A stretch of 64,000 nt of DNA from Streptomyces fulvoviolaceus (GCF_000718165.1 NZ_JOEY01000014.1:1-64000); one strand, 5' to 3'; counted from the first letter of the stretch, positions 37,601-46,242 are shown. The notes: a model not told the origin generated them from the sequence alone. Made by a program: numbers and translations.

Positions 37601-38026
37601 TCAGTACAAGGACCAGCCGCGCCCATCGTGACGCCCCTTCGTACCCGACCGGTTCTCGGACTCCGCCCGCCGCTCGTCGTCGAGCTTCTGCCGCTCCTCG
37701 GCGAGCCGGCGTTCCCCCTCCGCGGCGAGCGCGTCACGCTCGCGGTCAGACATGGAGGCCCACTTCTCGGCGAGCGGAGTCGCCTGCTCGGCGGCCTGCT
37801 CGGCGTACGCCGACACATTGGCCGCATCCCGCAGCCCCATACGCCCGGAGAGGACCTCCTGGGCCATCTCCTTGAGCGCGTCGCCGCCGAGCCCCGAGGC
37901 GAGATGCTCCAGGGACTGCCGCAGGATCTTGGCCTGGGCGGGGTCCTGCTGGGTCATCTCCAGGAACTCGGAGTCGTCCACGCGCTTGCCGGAACTGTCG
38001 GGGGCGCTGTCCAAGGGGTACCTCAT
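37601..38026 (-). CDS. T7SS-island small protein, GRHxGxGWSLY-tail family (copy 2)
   Basis: A 141-residue charged, helical protein. The core ILRQSLEHLASGLGGDALKEMAQEVLSGRMGLRDAA parallels copies 1 and 3. Glu/Arg-rich helices follow, and the tail is KGRHDGRGWSLY. ATG 38026. It is 43 bases upstream of the large WXG-like gene on the same strand, so it may be its chaperone or targeting partner (inference). Confidence 0.75.
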   Translation of the reverse strand: MRYPLDSAPDSSGKRVDDSEFLEMTQQDPAQAKILRQSLEHLASGLGGDALKEMAQEVLSGRMGLRDAANVSAYAEQAAEQATPLAEKWASMSDRERDALAAEGERRLAEERQKLDDERRAESENRSGTKGRHDGRGWSLY

Positions 38027-38242
38027 CGGGAGGGAGGGTCGGCGGGTCTCGACCGGCGTGAACCTACCAACGCATCTGCGAACACTTCAACACACCCTCA
38101 CCGCAGAAACCTCGTAGGTTGCACCAACTCAACGGCGGGTGCCGCTTGTTGCCCTCCCAGAAGCCGTTCACTCCGCGAACTTGATCGTTCGCCTCGGGTC
38201 GCTGGACGCCCGTATGACTGGATTCTCCGGATTCCTCCGGGA

Positions 38243-38776
38243 TCAGCCGAAGTCGTTCGTGCCCGGCGTGGGGCGGGTGCCGACGGTCTCGTCGTACGTC
38301 GGCATGTTGGTGCCGTACGAGGTGCGCGGGTCCAGTGCTCCGTCGCCGCCGGACGGACGGCCGCCGGGGTCGAAGCCCGGGGCGCTGCCGGGATGGCCTA
38401 CGGGGTGGCGCTCTCCCCCGCTCGGGCGCAGCACCGCGGGCATCGCACCGGGGGTGGCCTGCGTCGCCGTATCCGCACCGGTCTTCTCGAAGTCCTGGGA
38501 GACGCGGTCGTCGTTCCACTCATGGCCGTCCGCGGACGACCTGAGGTTGTCCCCGCCGGCCTGGACACGGGCGTGCAGACCGTCGAGCGCGGGCTTCCAG
38601 CTGGTGGCGATCTCCGTCAGGGCGGGCCCGACCGACCAGCCGCTGAGCGAGCCGCCCGCGGTCCCGGCCTCCCTGACGGCCTTGTCGGCGGGGCCCTTCA
38701 TGGTGCGGGCGATGTCGTCGCAGGCTCCGGCGGAGGCGCGGAGCTCGGCCGGGTCGACGTCGGTGCGCTGGGACAC
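38243..38776 (-). CDS. EspC-like/WXG100-superfamily small protein
   Basis: A 177-residue protein. The first ~95 residues form a helical hairpin of the ESX type (VDPAELRASAGACDDIARTM; SGWSVGPALTEIATSWKPALDGLHARV). A Pro/Gly-rich disordered tail ends in TNDFG. This fits the EspC-like excreted protein family that partners longer ESX substrates. GTG start 38776, which has GAGAGGACCC upstream. It ends the run of genes 39337-38805-38243, probably one operon with the alpha/beta hydrolase. Confidence 0.65.
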   Translation of the reverse strand: MSQRTDVDPAELRASAGACDDIARTMKGPADKAVREAGTAGGSLSGWSVGPALTEIATSWKPALDGLHARVQAGGDNLRSSADGHEWNDDRVSQDFEKTGADTATQATPGAMPAVLRPSGGERHPVGHPGSAPGFDPGGRPSGGDGALDPRTSYGTNMPTYDETVGTRPTPGTNDFG

Positions 38777-38804
38777 GTCCGGGTCCTCTCAGAGGTTCAG
38801 GCGG

Positions 38805-39278
38805 TCAGAACTGCTGCTGCTCGGCGCCGGGCGGGAGCATGCAGGGGGTGCGTACGGCGAAGGAGAAGCGCTGGGGCTTCGTCTTGCCGGAGCCGACGCT
38901 GTCGGCGTCGACGCTGTAGCCGCTCTTCGTGTTACGGGCCCCGAAGACCGCCGACGCACGGGCGCTCTTGAACTCCCGGTACGACGTCACCTCGTAGCCC
39001 TGCTTGGGGAGTTCACCGCGGAGCTTGCGCACGATGCGGGTGTGCTCCGTGGCGGGGGCCGGGGAGTAGACGTAGTAGAAGAGGCTGTACCGGCCGTCCT
39101 CGGCAACCTCGTCGTTCTCCCCGATGCACGCCTCGAAGTTCACCTTGGCCGTCGAGGGGATGAGCTCGACGTCGGCGAGCCGGGCCATGTACGCGGTGTA
39201 GTCCTCGGCCCATTTCACCGCGGCGTCCTTGTCCATGCGGGGCAGCGGGGCGTTGCGGTCGGCGCTTTCAGACGACAT
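38805..39278 (-). CDS. Probable lipoprotein partner of the alpha/beta hydrolase
   Basis: A ~157-residue product if read from ATG 39278, which has a perfect GGAGG four bases upstream. However, the codons just before it read in frame as LRTVLAVSAALLSTGGC, a lipoprotein signal with a lipobox Cys, but without any ATG/GTG/TTG. The start is therefore unresolved; CTG 39317 is one possibility. The mature part (DKDAAVKWAEDYTAYMARLA, FEACIG, FSFAVRTPCMLPP) has two Cys that could pair. It lies 58 bases behind the hydrolase stop and may be its periplasmic-side immunity protein (inference). Confidence 0.6.
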   Translation of the reverse strand: MSSESADRNAPLPRMDKDAAVKWAEDYTAYMARLADVELIPSTAKVNFEACIGENDEVAEDGRYSLFYYVYSPAPATEHTRIVRKLRGELPKQGYEVTSYREFKSARASAVFGARNTKSGYSVDADSVGSGKTKPQRFSFAVRTPCMLPPGAEQQQF

Positions 39279-39336
39279 ACATCCTCCAGTCGAGAGCAGG
39301 GCGGCGGAGACAGCCAGTACCGTGCGGAGAAGGGGG

Positions 39337-40989
39337 CTACAGGCCGGGGACGATGTAACCCTCCGGCGGGAGGTCGCCGTCCTCCTTCGGAACCTCGGTC
39401 GGCTGCCCGCCCGCGATGACCGCTCCCTGGTTCTTGAGGGAATCGCTGCCCGTGTCCCAATAGCCGCTGTGACCGTGGGTGTCGACCTCGAAGTTGTTGC
39501 CACCGAATTCTCCAAGCATCGGGTCGCGGCCGAGGGTCATGTCGGAGGCGTGGTTGATGACAGCGTCGTCCTGCGCCCCGCCGATCCACACGTGTTCCGG
39601 ATCCATCTGCAGATCCTGCGCTCTGTCCACGGTCATTCCCGGACTGCCGACCACCACGACGTCGTCCGCCCCCAGACCGGAGCCTCCGGAGGCGGCGGCC
39701 CCGACCACCGTGGATCCGTAGCTGTGCCCCATGACGGTGGTGTGGCTGGGCGACCCGTCGTGCGAGGCGTGCGTGCCCGCGACGAACTGACGCAGGTCCG
39801 GTGCGGCGTCCTCGGCCCGTCCGGTCCCGCCGACGCTGTTGAAGTCGGTCATGGAAGCCTCGGGAGCGTCGTAGCCGAGCCAGGTGATCATCGCCACGCT
39901 CTCGCCGTCGGACTGCCGCTCCGCCGAGTTCTGCAGCTTGCCGATGCGCTCGATCTGACCGGGTACGGCGTCCATGTTCGTGTTGGTGCCAGGCACCAGG
40001 ATGCCGGTGTGCGCGGCGGTGTCCGGGTTGCCCATGGCGATGATGGCCCGTCCGTCGTCCTTGGAGTCGTAGCCGAGGAGGTACAGCTCCTTGCCCTTGG
40101 GCGCGCTGTCCCGGGCTTCGAGCTTGTCGTTGAGCAACTGGAGGTTGTTCAGGCGCCTGTTGACCGTCTCGTCGCTCTCGCCGGGGAACTCCTCGTCGTA
40201 GTTGCCCTCCTGGAGCGCGTTGAGTTCCTGGGCGACGGCCGTGCGGTTGGCGTCGTCGCGTACGTCCGTCGGCAGACCGTCCGTCGCGCCGATCTCCTTG
40301 GGATAGAGCGTGGTGTAGGCCTGCCGCTCCTCGGGACTGAGGGCCTTCCACCACTCGGCGGCGGCCTTCGGATCGTCCTCGGGGATCTGTGCGGGCTGGA
40401 CGCCCACGGCCTTCATCGCGTTCTTGACGTCCTGGGCGGATTCCGCTGCCGCGTCATGGCTGAACGGGTCGGTGAGGATGTCGCCGTTCAGCTCCGCCAG
40501 GGCCTTCGCCCCGTCGTCGCTGGCCTTGTGCGCGGCGATCAGGGCCGCGTCGATGGCCGCGCGGTGCTCCGCGCGCAGGATGCCGCGCTCCTCGGCGACC
40601 ACCTGGTTGCTGCGGGGCAGGTCCGCGAGCACGGGGTCGCTGATCTCGCCGTCGCCGTCGACCGCCAGGCCGTCCTCCTCCGCACGCCGCACGGCGTTGC
40701 GGAGGTCCGTCTGGGCCTGCTCCATCCAGAACTTCGTGGTGTCCATGACCTCGGCCATGGCCATGGCCTCCGTCTCGACCACACCGATCCGCGACTCGAC
40801 GTCCTCCAGGTAGTAGAGGGCCGCGTCGGCGTCGTCGCCCTTCCAGGACTGGTGCAGTGGTCCGGTGACCTGCCGACGGTGGCGGTCCGTCAGGGAGTCC
40901 ATGGTCGTCGACAGCTCACGCCAGGCCTTGGCCGCGGCTTCCAGGTCGGAGAAGTCCTGCTTCATCAGCCGGGAGAAGTCAGAAGCCAT
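39337..40989 (-). CDS. Exported WXG-alpha/beta hydrolase (DUF1023 type)
   Basis: A 550-residue protein. Residues 1-~110 form a WXG-type helical hairpin (HQSWKGDDADAALYYLEDV). A linker follows. From about 300 an alpha/beta hydrolase of the DUF1023/Abhydrolase_8 group begins: GILVPGTNTNMD, VAMITWLGYDAPEA and the nucleophile elbow GHSYGS (near 435), with Asp and His candidates in WIGGAQDDAV and VDTHGHSGYW. DUF1023 hydrolases with ESX-like N termini are common in actinobacteria. The substrate, perhaps lipid or cell-wall ester, is unknown. ATG at 40989; first gene of its operon, divergent from 41351 across a 360-base spacer. Confidence 0.85.
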   Translation of the reverse strand: MASDFSRLMKQDFSDLEAAAKAWRELSTTMDSLTDRHRRQVTGPLHQSWKGDDADAALYYLEDVESRIGVVETEAMAMAEVMDTTKFWMEQAQTDLRNAVRRAEEDGLAVDGDGEISDPVLADLPRSNQVVAEERGILRAEHRAAIDAALIAAHKASDDGAKALAELNGDILTDPFSHDAAAESAQDVKNAMKAVGVQPAQIPEDDPKAAAEWWKALSPEERQAYTTLYPKEIGATDGLPTDVRDDANRTAVAQELNALQEGNYDEEFPGESDETVNRRLNNLQLLNDKLEARDSAPKGKELYLLGYDSKDDGRAIIAMGNPDTAAHTGILVPGTNTNMDAVPGQIERIGKLQNSAERQSDGESVAMITWLGYDAPEASMTDFNSVGGTGRAEDAAPDLRQFVAGTHASHDGSPSHTTVMGHSYGSTVVGAAASGGSGLGADDVVVVGSPGMTVDRAQDLQMDPEHVWIGGAQDDAVINHASDMTLGRDPMLGEFGGNNFEVDTHGHSGYWDTGSDSLKNQGAVIAGGQPTEVPKEDGDLPPEGYIVPGL

Positions 40990-41350
40990 GTCGGCTCCCG
41001 CTCGACCGGCCCAAGCGCCCTTCAGGGCATGGCGAGTCCACGCAAGCGGACATATGGCAACCCCCGTTGCTCCTGCTCACTCATGAGTTCGAGGCGCACA
41101 GATTAACCGACGTGTCCCTGTCAGGGGCAAGTCCGGTCTGCCGTGGATGGAGTGCGTGAACGCAGGGCGTGGGTGTGGAGGTTGGGAGGAGAACTGCGTG
41201 ATCGATGGTCAAGGCTTCGCCGGAGGACAGGGGTTGGGCCGCCGCCGAGGGCAGAGCGCTCTTACGATGACCGCCGCATTCGAACGCCTTCGGGTCCGTC
41301 TCCGAGGTCGTCGATGCCGACAGCAGCAGTTCGTATCGGGGGAGTTGTCC
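40990..41350. other. Divergent intergenic region
   Basis: A 361-base spacer between the divergent hydrolase operon and the amidase operon. It should hold both promoters. No convincing -10/-35 pair, repeat or further gene is visible; open frames crossing it lack ribosome binding sites. Confidence 0.5.
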
Positions 41351-41674
41351 ATGACAGACATCGACATCGACGGCGCGCGGGTACGCGCCGCGGCCGATGA
41401 CACCGAGTCCCTGTCCCAGCAGGTGATGAAGCGCCTCAGCCACTCGCTCGACACCAGCGACGAGGTGTACGGCACCCACTACGGCAACGGCTGGGAGAGC
41501 CCGGTCCAGCTCAAGGTCTGCGCCCTGAAGTGGGAGGAGCACATGGTCTCCCTCGCCAAGAGGATGGGCGAACTCAGCCAGAAACTACGGGACTCCGCCG
41601 ACAGCTACGACCGCGCGGACGCCGAGGCCGAGTCGCGGCTGCGTGCCGGCCTGAACGACCTGGGGAGGGCCTGA
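41351..41674 (+). CDS. EspC/WXG100-superfamily partner of the amidase effector
   Basis: A 107-residue helical protein: IDGARVRAAADDTESLSQQVMKRL, a central turn THYGNGWESPVQ, then LKWEEHMVSLAKRMGELSQKLRDSADSYDRAD. This is the two-helix ESX partner layout. The ATG at 41351 has GGGGGAG upstream. It is two bases from the next gene, so they are surely co-expressed, and the two proteins may form the export heterodimer. Confidence 0.75.
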   Translation: MTDIDIDGARVRAAADDTESLSQQVMKRLSHSLDTSDEVYGTHYGNGWESPVQLKVCALKWEEHMVSLAKRMGELSQKLRDSADSYDRADAEAESRLRAGLNDLGRA

Positions 41675-41676
41675 CC

Positions 41677-42939
41677 GTGGTCTCGTACGAAGGGGTCAAC
41701 AACGCCCAACCCCGCAAGTGGGCGACCGCCGCCGACGAGTGGCACGCCCTCGCCAAGTACTCCCTGGACGCGGCGAAGGACCTGCGTGAGTACGGCGCCA
41801 AGCCCCTCAAGGACAACTGGACGGACGAGGTCGGGGCATCGGCGGCTGCCGAGTTCGAGCGGCTCGCCGACGAGTTGGAGGCGGCGTACGACATCCTCCT
41901 CGCCGTCAACATGGTCGCCGACGGCATGACGACCACCATCGAGACGGCCCACAGCACCCTGCACGCGGCAGTGGACCTCGCGGGCCGCTACGGCCTGGAG
42001 GTCGACGTCGACGGGACGGTCACCGGCCCGCCCCCGCGCAACCGTATGGAGGCGGAGGAGATGGGTCCGTACCGAACGGAGGTGCAGGACCTCATCGACC
42101 AGGCCGTCGAACAGGTCACCGCCGCCGACAAGTTGGCCGCGGCCGAGTTCGCCAGACTGGCCGGCGCGACGGGCGTCACCGACCCCACCAAGGCGCTGAA
42201 CGACCTCCAGACGCACGCCTCGCACGTCCAGATGCAGATGCTCGCCGCCGACATCCCGGTGGGCGAGGACCCGACCACGGTCCGCCAGTGGTGGAACGGC
42301 CTGACCGCCCAGCAGCGCAAGGACATGATGCTGGCCCAGCCGGTCGCCATCGCGAACCTGGACGGCATACCGGCCGACGTACGGCAGGAACTGCGCGGCA
42401 ACGGCAAGTACGACCGCGTGAAGCTCGTCGAGTACGCCCTCGCCAACTGGGACAAGGACGACCCGACCGACTTCGGCAACAACTGCACCAACTTCGTCTC
42501 CAACGCCCTGCTGCACGCGGGAATGAAGGAGAAGACCAGCTTCTGGGGCGGCACGTCGGACGACGACTCCTGGATGATCGGGAACCGGACGGGTGTCGAC
42601 TCGGTCGACAAGCGGCTCGCCTACTCCGACAGCTGGGCCGCCGCCGAGAACAACCAGAACTTCATGCTGGAGCACGGCGGCAGCGAGGTCCCGCGCTCCG
42701 ACGTGAAGCCGGGCGACATCATCTACTACGAGCAGTCCGGCCCCAACGACTCGATCGAGAAGGGCAACACGCACCACGCGGCGATCGTCACCGCGGTGAT
42801 GCCGGACGGCGAGATCAAGTACACCCAGCACAGCGACTCGTACCAGAACGTCAGCCTCGAAGGCCGGCTCCCCGCGACCGAGAAGCACGAGGGGCAGCAG
42901 AACGTACGGATCGTCCGCCCCAACCCTGACTGGTACTGA
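41677..42939 (+). CDS. Exported WXG-amidase effector
   Basis: A 420-residue protein. The N-terminal ~115 residues form an ESX-type helical hairpin (WATAADEWHALAKYSLDAAKDL, LKDNWTDEVGASAAAEFERLADEL). A central helical linker follows (~130-250). The C-terminal amidase-like domain (Amidase_6 type, ~255-420) has the Cys of NNCTNFVSNALLHAGM, His in NTHHAAIVTAV, and QHSDSY as a further polar motif. This Cys/His domain occurs in enzymes thought to act on peptidoglycan or peptides. GTG start 41677. Likely an ESX effector attacking the cell wall; target is inference. Confidence 0.82.
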   Translation: MVSYEGVNNAQPRKWATAADEWHALAKYSLDAAKDLREYGAKPLKDNWTDEVGASAAAEFERLADELEAAYDILLAVNMVADGMTTTIETAHSTLHAAVDLAGRYGLEVDVDGTVTGPPPRNRMEAEEMGPYRTEVQDLIDQAVEQVTAADKLAAAEFARLAGATGVTDPTKALNDLQTHASHVQMQMLAADIPVGEDPTTVRQWWNGLTAQQRKDMMLAQPVAIANLDGIPADVRQELRGNGKYDRVKLVEYALANWDKDDPTDFGNNCTNFVSNALLHAGMKEKTSFWGGTSDDDSWMIGNRTGVDSVDKRLAYSDSWAAAENNQNFMLEHGGSEVPRSDVKPGDIIYYEQSGPNDSIEKGNTHHAAIVTAVMPDGEIKYTQHSDSYQNVSLEGRLPATEKHEGQQNVRIVRPNPDWY

Positions 42940-43379
42940 TGAGCACCCACATGTATCCCCGGACGGCCACCACCGTCCCCGCCCCGTCCTGGCGCCTCAG
43001 GTCCCTGCTGGTGCCGGTTCTGGTGGTCGCCTCGGCAGGGCTGTTGGCGGCCCACTTCGCCTTCGACGGCGACACCTTCCAGAACTGCCGGTACCTGGGG
43101 CCGTCCACGCGGATGTACGTCACCGCCTGGGCCGGCCCGGCATGCGCCCTGGCGGCCCTGCTCCTCCTGCTGGCGCTGCGCCGCGGGGCGCGCCGCCGGG
43201 GGCAGCGGCCGGGGGCGGTGTGGCAGGGGCGGGTGGCGATGGGTGCCGCGTGCGTCGTACCCGTGCTGCTGCTGGCGCAGCTCGCGGCCCTGTACTGGGT
43301 GTACGAGCCGGATCCCGCTGGGGGGCAGGACTGCTCGGGGTTGGCACTGGTGGATGACCGGGCTGGCGTACATCGGTGA
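42939..43379 (+). CDS. Small membrane protein coupled to the amidase effector
   Basis: A 146-residue protein with three hydrophobic segments (SLLVPVLVVASAGLLAAHF, WAGPACALAALLLLLAL, MGAACVVPVLLLAQLAALYWVY). Between segments one and two is an external loop with one Cys. Its ATG overlaps the amidase stop (TGATG), so translation is coupled. Position and topology suggest a membrane immunity or partner protein; no family recognised. Confidence 0.65.
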   Translation: MSTHMYPRTATTVPAPSWRLRSLLVPVLVVASAGLLAAHFAFDGDTFQNCRYLGPSTRMYVTAWAGPACALAALLLLLALRRGARRRGQRPGAVWQGRVAMGAACVVPVLLLAQLAALYWVYEPDPAGGQDCSGLALVDDRAGVHR

Positions 43380-43387
43380 ACTGCCAG

Positions 43388-43415
43388 GCCCGGCGCTGAA
43401 GTTGAAGCGCCGGGC
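43388..43415. terminator. Bidirectional terminator hairpin
   Basis: A perfect 10-bp GC-rich stem (GCCCGGCGCT and its complement) with an eight-base loop, between the convergent membrane protein and GRH-family copy 3 genes. Confidence 0.85.
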
Positions 43416-43445
43416 TTGCAGGACGCGCGGCCTGAGCGCTGGGGC

Positions 43446-43835
43446 TCAGCGCCGGCCCGGCCGATCGCCGATGGCGGAGCCGTGTACCGGCGCGTCGCGC
43501 TCGGCACGTTCGCGGTCCAGTTCCGCCTGCTGCCGCGCGTCCCATTCGGTGAACTGGGCCTTGGACTGCTGGCGTTCCGCGTACGTCTGGTCGTCGGCCG
43601 CCCGGTGGATCTCATGCATCCGCTGGAAGACGGCCTCGGTGTAACGCGGGTCCTGGAACGCGTCCTTGACGTCGACGTCCCCGCTCAGCACCGAGCGCGC
43701 CATGTCGCGCAGGGCCGGGTCGAGCGATGTCGCGTTGGCGATGGTGCGCAGGGAACGGTGCAGCCGTAGCGCCTGCTCGGGGTCCTGGGCGATCCCCATG
43801 AGTTCCTCGTCCTGGATCTCCCGGTCCGCGGTCAT
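43446..43835 (-). CDS. T7SS-island small protein family (copy 3, without SLY tail)
   Basis: A 129-residue charged helical protein. Its core (LRLHRSLRTIANATSLDPALRDMARSVLSGDVDVKDAF) aligns with copies 1 and 2. The Arg/Gln/Glu-rich second half ends GDRPGRR instead of the GRHxGxGWSLY motif. ATG 43835, GGAAGGAC upstream. It lies immediately downstream of the CpnT-N-like scaffold gene. Confidence 0.72.
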   Translation of the reverse strand: MTADREIQDEELMGIAQDPEQALRLHRSLRTIANATSLDPALRDMARSVLSGDVDVKDAFQDPRYTEAVFQRMHEIHRAADDQTYAERQQSKAQFTEWDARQQAELDRERAERDAPVHGSAIGDRPGRR

Positions 43836-43956
43836 GGGTGCGGTACGTCCTTCCTGTCGGCGGTGAGGGGGGTGGAGCGGTCAGTGCGGGCGGAGGGGGC
43901 GACTCGGTCGGCTCGATCGGCTCGATCGGCTCGATCGGTGAAGGTCAGCGGCGACG

Positions 43957-45099
43957 TCATCCGAACTCGCTCCGAGCCCACTCCTGCGCGCCCCCTGTGG
44001 TGCCCGAGGAGCCTGAGGAGCCGGAGTTCGCTGAGGAGGAGGCGGTTGCCGTGGCCCGGTTGGACGCCTGCGTGGTGCCGGCCCCAGAAGTGGTGGTGTC
44101 CGCAGACCCGTCGGAGGCCTGCGTGGCCTGGGAGCCGTGTCCGGTCACCGCGTCGACACCCTGCTGCACGCGATCCCCGGCCGCCCCGGTGACCTTCTCC
44201 GTCGCAGCGTCCACGGCACCGTCCACGTGCCCCTGCACGTCCGTGTAGCCGGCGAGGGTCGAGCCCTCTCCCCCGGTCACCTCGTTCTTGAGGCCGTCCA
44301 CGTACTCGCCGGCCGCCGTCTTGGCGACGTCCGCCGTCTCGCCGAGGTCGATGCCGGAGCGCGCGTCGAAGTAGGTCTCGATGCCCTGCTGGCCGAGGTT
44401 CTGCGCCATTCCTACGGCGGCCTCGGTGGCCTTCTCCTTGGCGGCGTCGACCACCTTCTCCTGGACGAACTGCTTGGCCTCGTCCTTGATCTTCTCCTTG
44501 GCGTACTGCTTGACCTTCTCCTTGGTGACCTTCTCGAGCTGCTCCTTGGCGATCTTCTTGAGGGCGTCCATGGTGGCGTGTTCCATGCCCTTGGTGACCG
44601 CCTCCACGACCTCCTTCTTGAGCCGGTCCAGCAGCTCCCGGACGATCAGCCGCGTGGCCTGTGTCGCGCCGAGCGCACCGACCTCGGACAGTCCGAAGGT
44701 GAAGGGAGCCGCCGCCTGCGCGGCGATGATCTCCACGGCCAGGGCGACGAGTTGGGCGATCACGGCCAGCTTCGCCGTGAGGACCGCCACCGCGGCCGCG
44801 TCGAAGGCGAAGGCGATCACCTCGCACGCGGTCTTCGCGTCCGGGATGTAACTGTCCTCGCCGTTCGCGCCGGTGTAGGCGCCCCAGGCCTTGCTGAAGC
44901 CGTCGACGGCCTCACCGCTGTTGAACGCGACGACGGTGCGGGCGAGTCCTTCGCCCTGCGCCTGGATCTGTTCGAGTTCCGCGCCGAAACTCCGCCAGGC
45001 CTCGGCGACTTCGTGCAGTACTTCTTCGTCTGCCTCGGGCCAGCTGTAGCCGAGGAGGTCGAGCACCCAGACAAGTTCACTAGGCAGTGTGAGCGACAT
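43957..45099 (-). CDS. CpnT-N-like ESX export scaffold without toxin domain
   Basis: A 380-residue protein. The first ~230 residues align with the giant toxin's export domain (LPSELVWVLDLLGYSWPEADEEVL; LTAKLAVIAQLVALAVEIIAAQAAAPFTFGLSEVGALGATQ). A long Lys/Glu-rich coiled coil follows (about 185-275), then a Thr/Ser-rich tail and a stop where other members carry a toxin. ATG 45099 fits the alignment. It is 31 bases downstream of the WXG100 partner gene. It may be an export scaffold, or a toxin gene that lost or awaits its C-terminal domain. Confidence 0.78.
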   Translation of the reverse strand: MSLTLPSELVWVLDLLGYSWPEADEEVLHEVAEAWRSFGAELEQIQAQGEGLARTVVAFNSGEAVDGFSKAWGAYTGANGEDSYIPDAKTACEVIAFAFDAAAVAVLTAKLAVIAQLVALAVEIIAAQAAAPFTFGLSEVGALGATQATRLIVRELLDRLKKEVVEAVTKGMEHATMDALKKIAKEQLEKVTKEKVKQYAKEKIKDEAKQFVQEKVVDAAKEKATEAAVGMAQNLGQQGIETYFDARSGIDLGETADVAKTAAGEYVDGLKNEVTGGEGSTLAGYTDVQGHVDGAVDAATEKVTGAAGDRVQQGVDAVTGHGSQATQASDGSADTTTSGAGTTQASNRATATASSSANSGSSGSSGTTGGAQEWARSEFG

Positions 45100-45130
45100 G
45101 CCAATAGCCCCGTTATTTTGCCGTATTTGA

Positions 45131-45457
45131 TTAAAGCTGACCGGTGAGCCCATTCATGAGGCCACTGTTCGACGCGTCCGAATCGTCGTAGTTACCTGCC
45201 ATGTCCTGCAGGTTGTGCCCGATCTGTTGAAGCCGTTCCGCGAGACTGTCCATCGACGTGAAGATTCCGTCGCGAATCGGCGTGTATACCTGACCGAAGA
45301 TCTCCCCGAAGTCCGCGTCGGCCCAGGGTTCCCCCAATCCTTCGAGGGTGCTCTGAAGCCTCTTGGAGGCATTCGAGAAATCACCGCCGAGATCGGCGAA
45401 GTTCTGCCCCTGCTGCCGGAGTACAGCAGTTTCCACGTTAAAGATGTCGTACGCCAT
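45131..45457 (-). CDS. WXG100-family ESX partner protein
   Basis: A 108-residue two-helix protein. The centre reads LGEPWADADFGEIFGQVYTPI, with a W-x-DADFG turn; the second helix SLAERLQQIGHNLQDMAGNY is typical. ATG 45457, GGGGGAG upstream. It is the first gene of the 45457-43957 pair and is divergent from a DUF3592-like gene. It should form the export heterodimer with the CpnT-N-like scaffold, and perhaps also serve the giant toxin. Confidence 0.85.
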   Translation of the reverse strand: MAYDIFNVETAVLRQQGQNFADLGGDFSNASKRLQSTLEGLGEPWADADFGEIFGQVYTPIRDGIFTSMDSLAERLQQIGHNLQDMAGNYDDSDASNSGLMNGLTGQL

Positions 45458-45594
45458 TGTTCTCCCCCGAACTCCCCGAGCTGCGCTTCATATTGCAGGA
45501 CTTGCACGACAGGTCGATAGCTTAGACTCCTCGCGCACGACCCAGCGAGCCCGTAAGTCAAGAGATCGTCAAGTACCCAGGGGGATGGCCAACA

Positions 45595-46176
45595 GTGGTG
45601 ACAACACAGCCGAGTTACACCAGTACAGGGAGCCTGTGGGTGGGCAGACTCGTCGGCCTGGGACTTCTCCTCGTGGCCGCAGTCGTCGCCGTGGTGACCA
45701 TTCCGGAACTGCGCAGCGAACTCGCCGGCGAAGGCACCGACGGAACCCTCACCGTTTCTTCATGCGAGACGCACACGAAGACCCACTACGGCACGCACAG
45801 GCGTTCCACGGAACTCAAGTTCAGCTGCACCGGAAGCTGGACGGCACAAGACGGTGACCCCACCTACGAAGACGTGGCGGTGGCCACTTCATCGCGTTTC
45901 GAAACGGGAGCGAAAATCCCCGTCGTGCAAGTGGACGACACCTTCGAAACGCCGCAGGACCGTGACCCCGGAAAAGACGCCGCGATTCTCGCGTTCTGCC
46001 TCTCCTTGGCGGCATTCGGCATCTACTGCCTCCTCACCGGCTTCGGCGCCCGCAACGGCCCCGGACTCTCGGCCTCCTGGCAGCGCCTGCCGGCGCGGAC
46101 GGTCACCGGACCCGTTCTTGGCGGCCTCTTCGTGGTCGGCGCCCTGGCGGCGCTGGTCTGTGGGCTCGTCCTGTGA
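45595..46176 (+). CDS. DUF3592-like membrane protein (paralogue 2)
   Basis: A 193-residue membrane protein with the layout of 21951: a transmembrane segment (RLVGLGLLLVAAVVAVVTI), an external domain with two Cys (TLTVSSCETHTKTHY ... LKFSCTGSW), and two C-terminal transmembrane segments. GTG start with AGGGGGATGG upstream. It is followed by another paralogue at 46243. Confidence 0.75.
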   Translation: MVTTQPSYTSTGSLWVGRLVGLGLLLVAAVVAVVTIPELRSELAGEGTDGTLTVSSCETHTKTHYGTHRRSTELKFSCTGSWTAQDGDPTYEDVAVATSSRFETGAKIPVVQVDDTFETPQDRDPGKDAAILAFCLSLAAFGIYCLLTGFGARNGPGLSASWQRLPARTVTGPVLGGLFVVGALAALVCGLVL

Positions 46177-46191
46177 CGCCGCATCCCCTGC

Positions 46192-46233
46192 TGACTTCTG
46201 AGCTTTCCGACTCTGAGCTTTCTGACTTCTGAG
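46192..46233. repeat. Short repeats between two paralogous membrane genes
   Basis: The 66-base spacer carries alternating copies of GACTTCTGAG and TCTGAGCTTTC. Such micro-repeats are a likely trace of slippage after the gene duplication. No regulatory role is evident. Confidence 0.55.
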
Positions 46234-46242
46234 GACCCCTCA

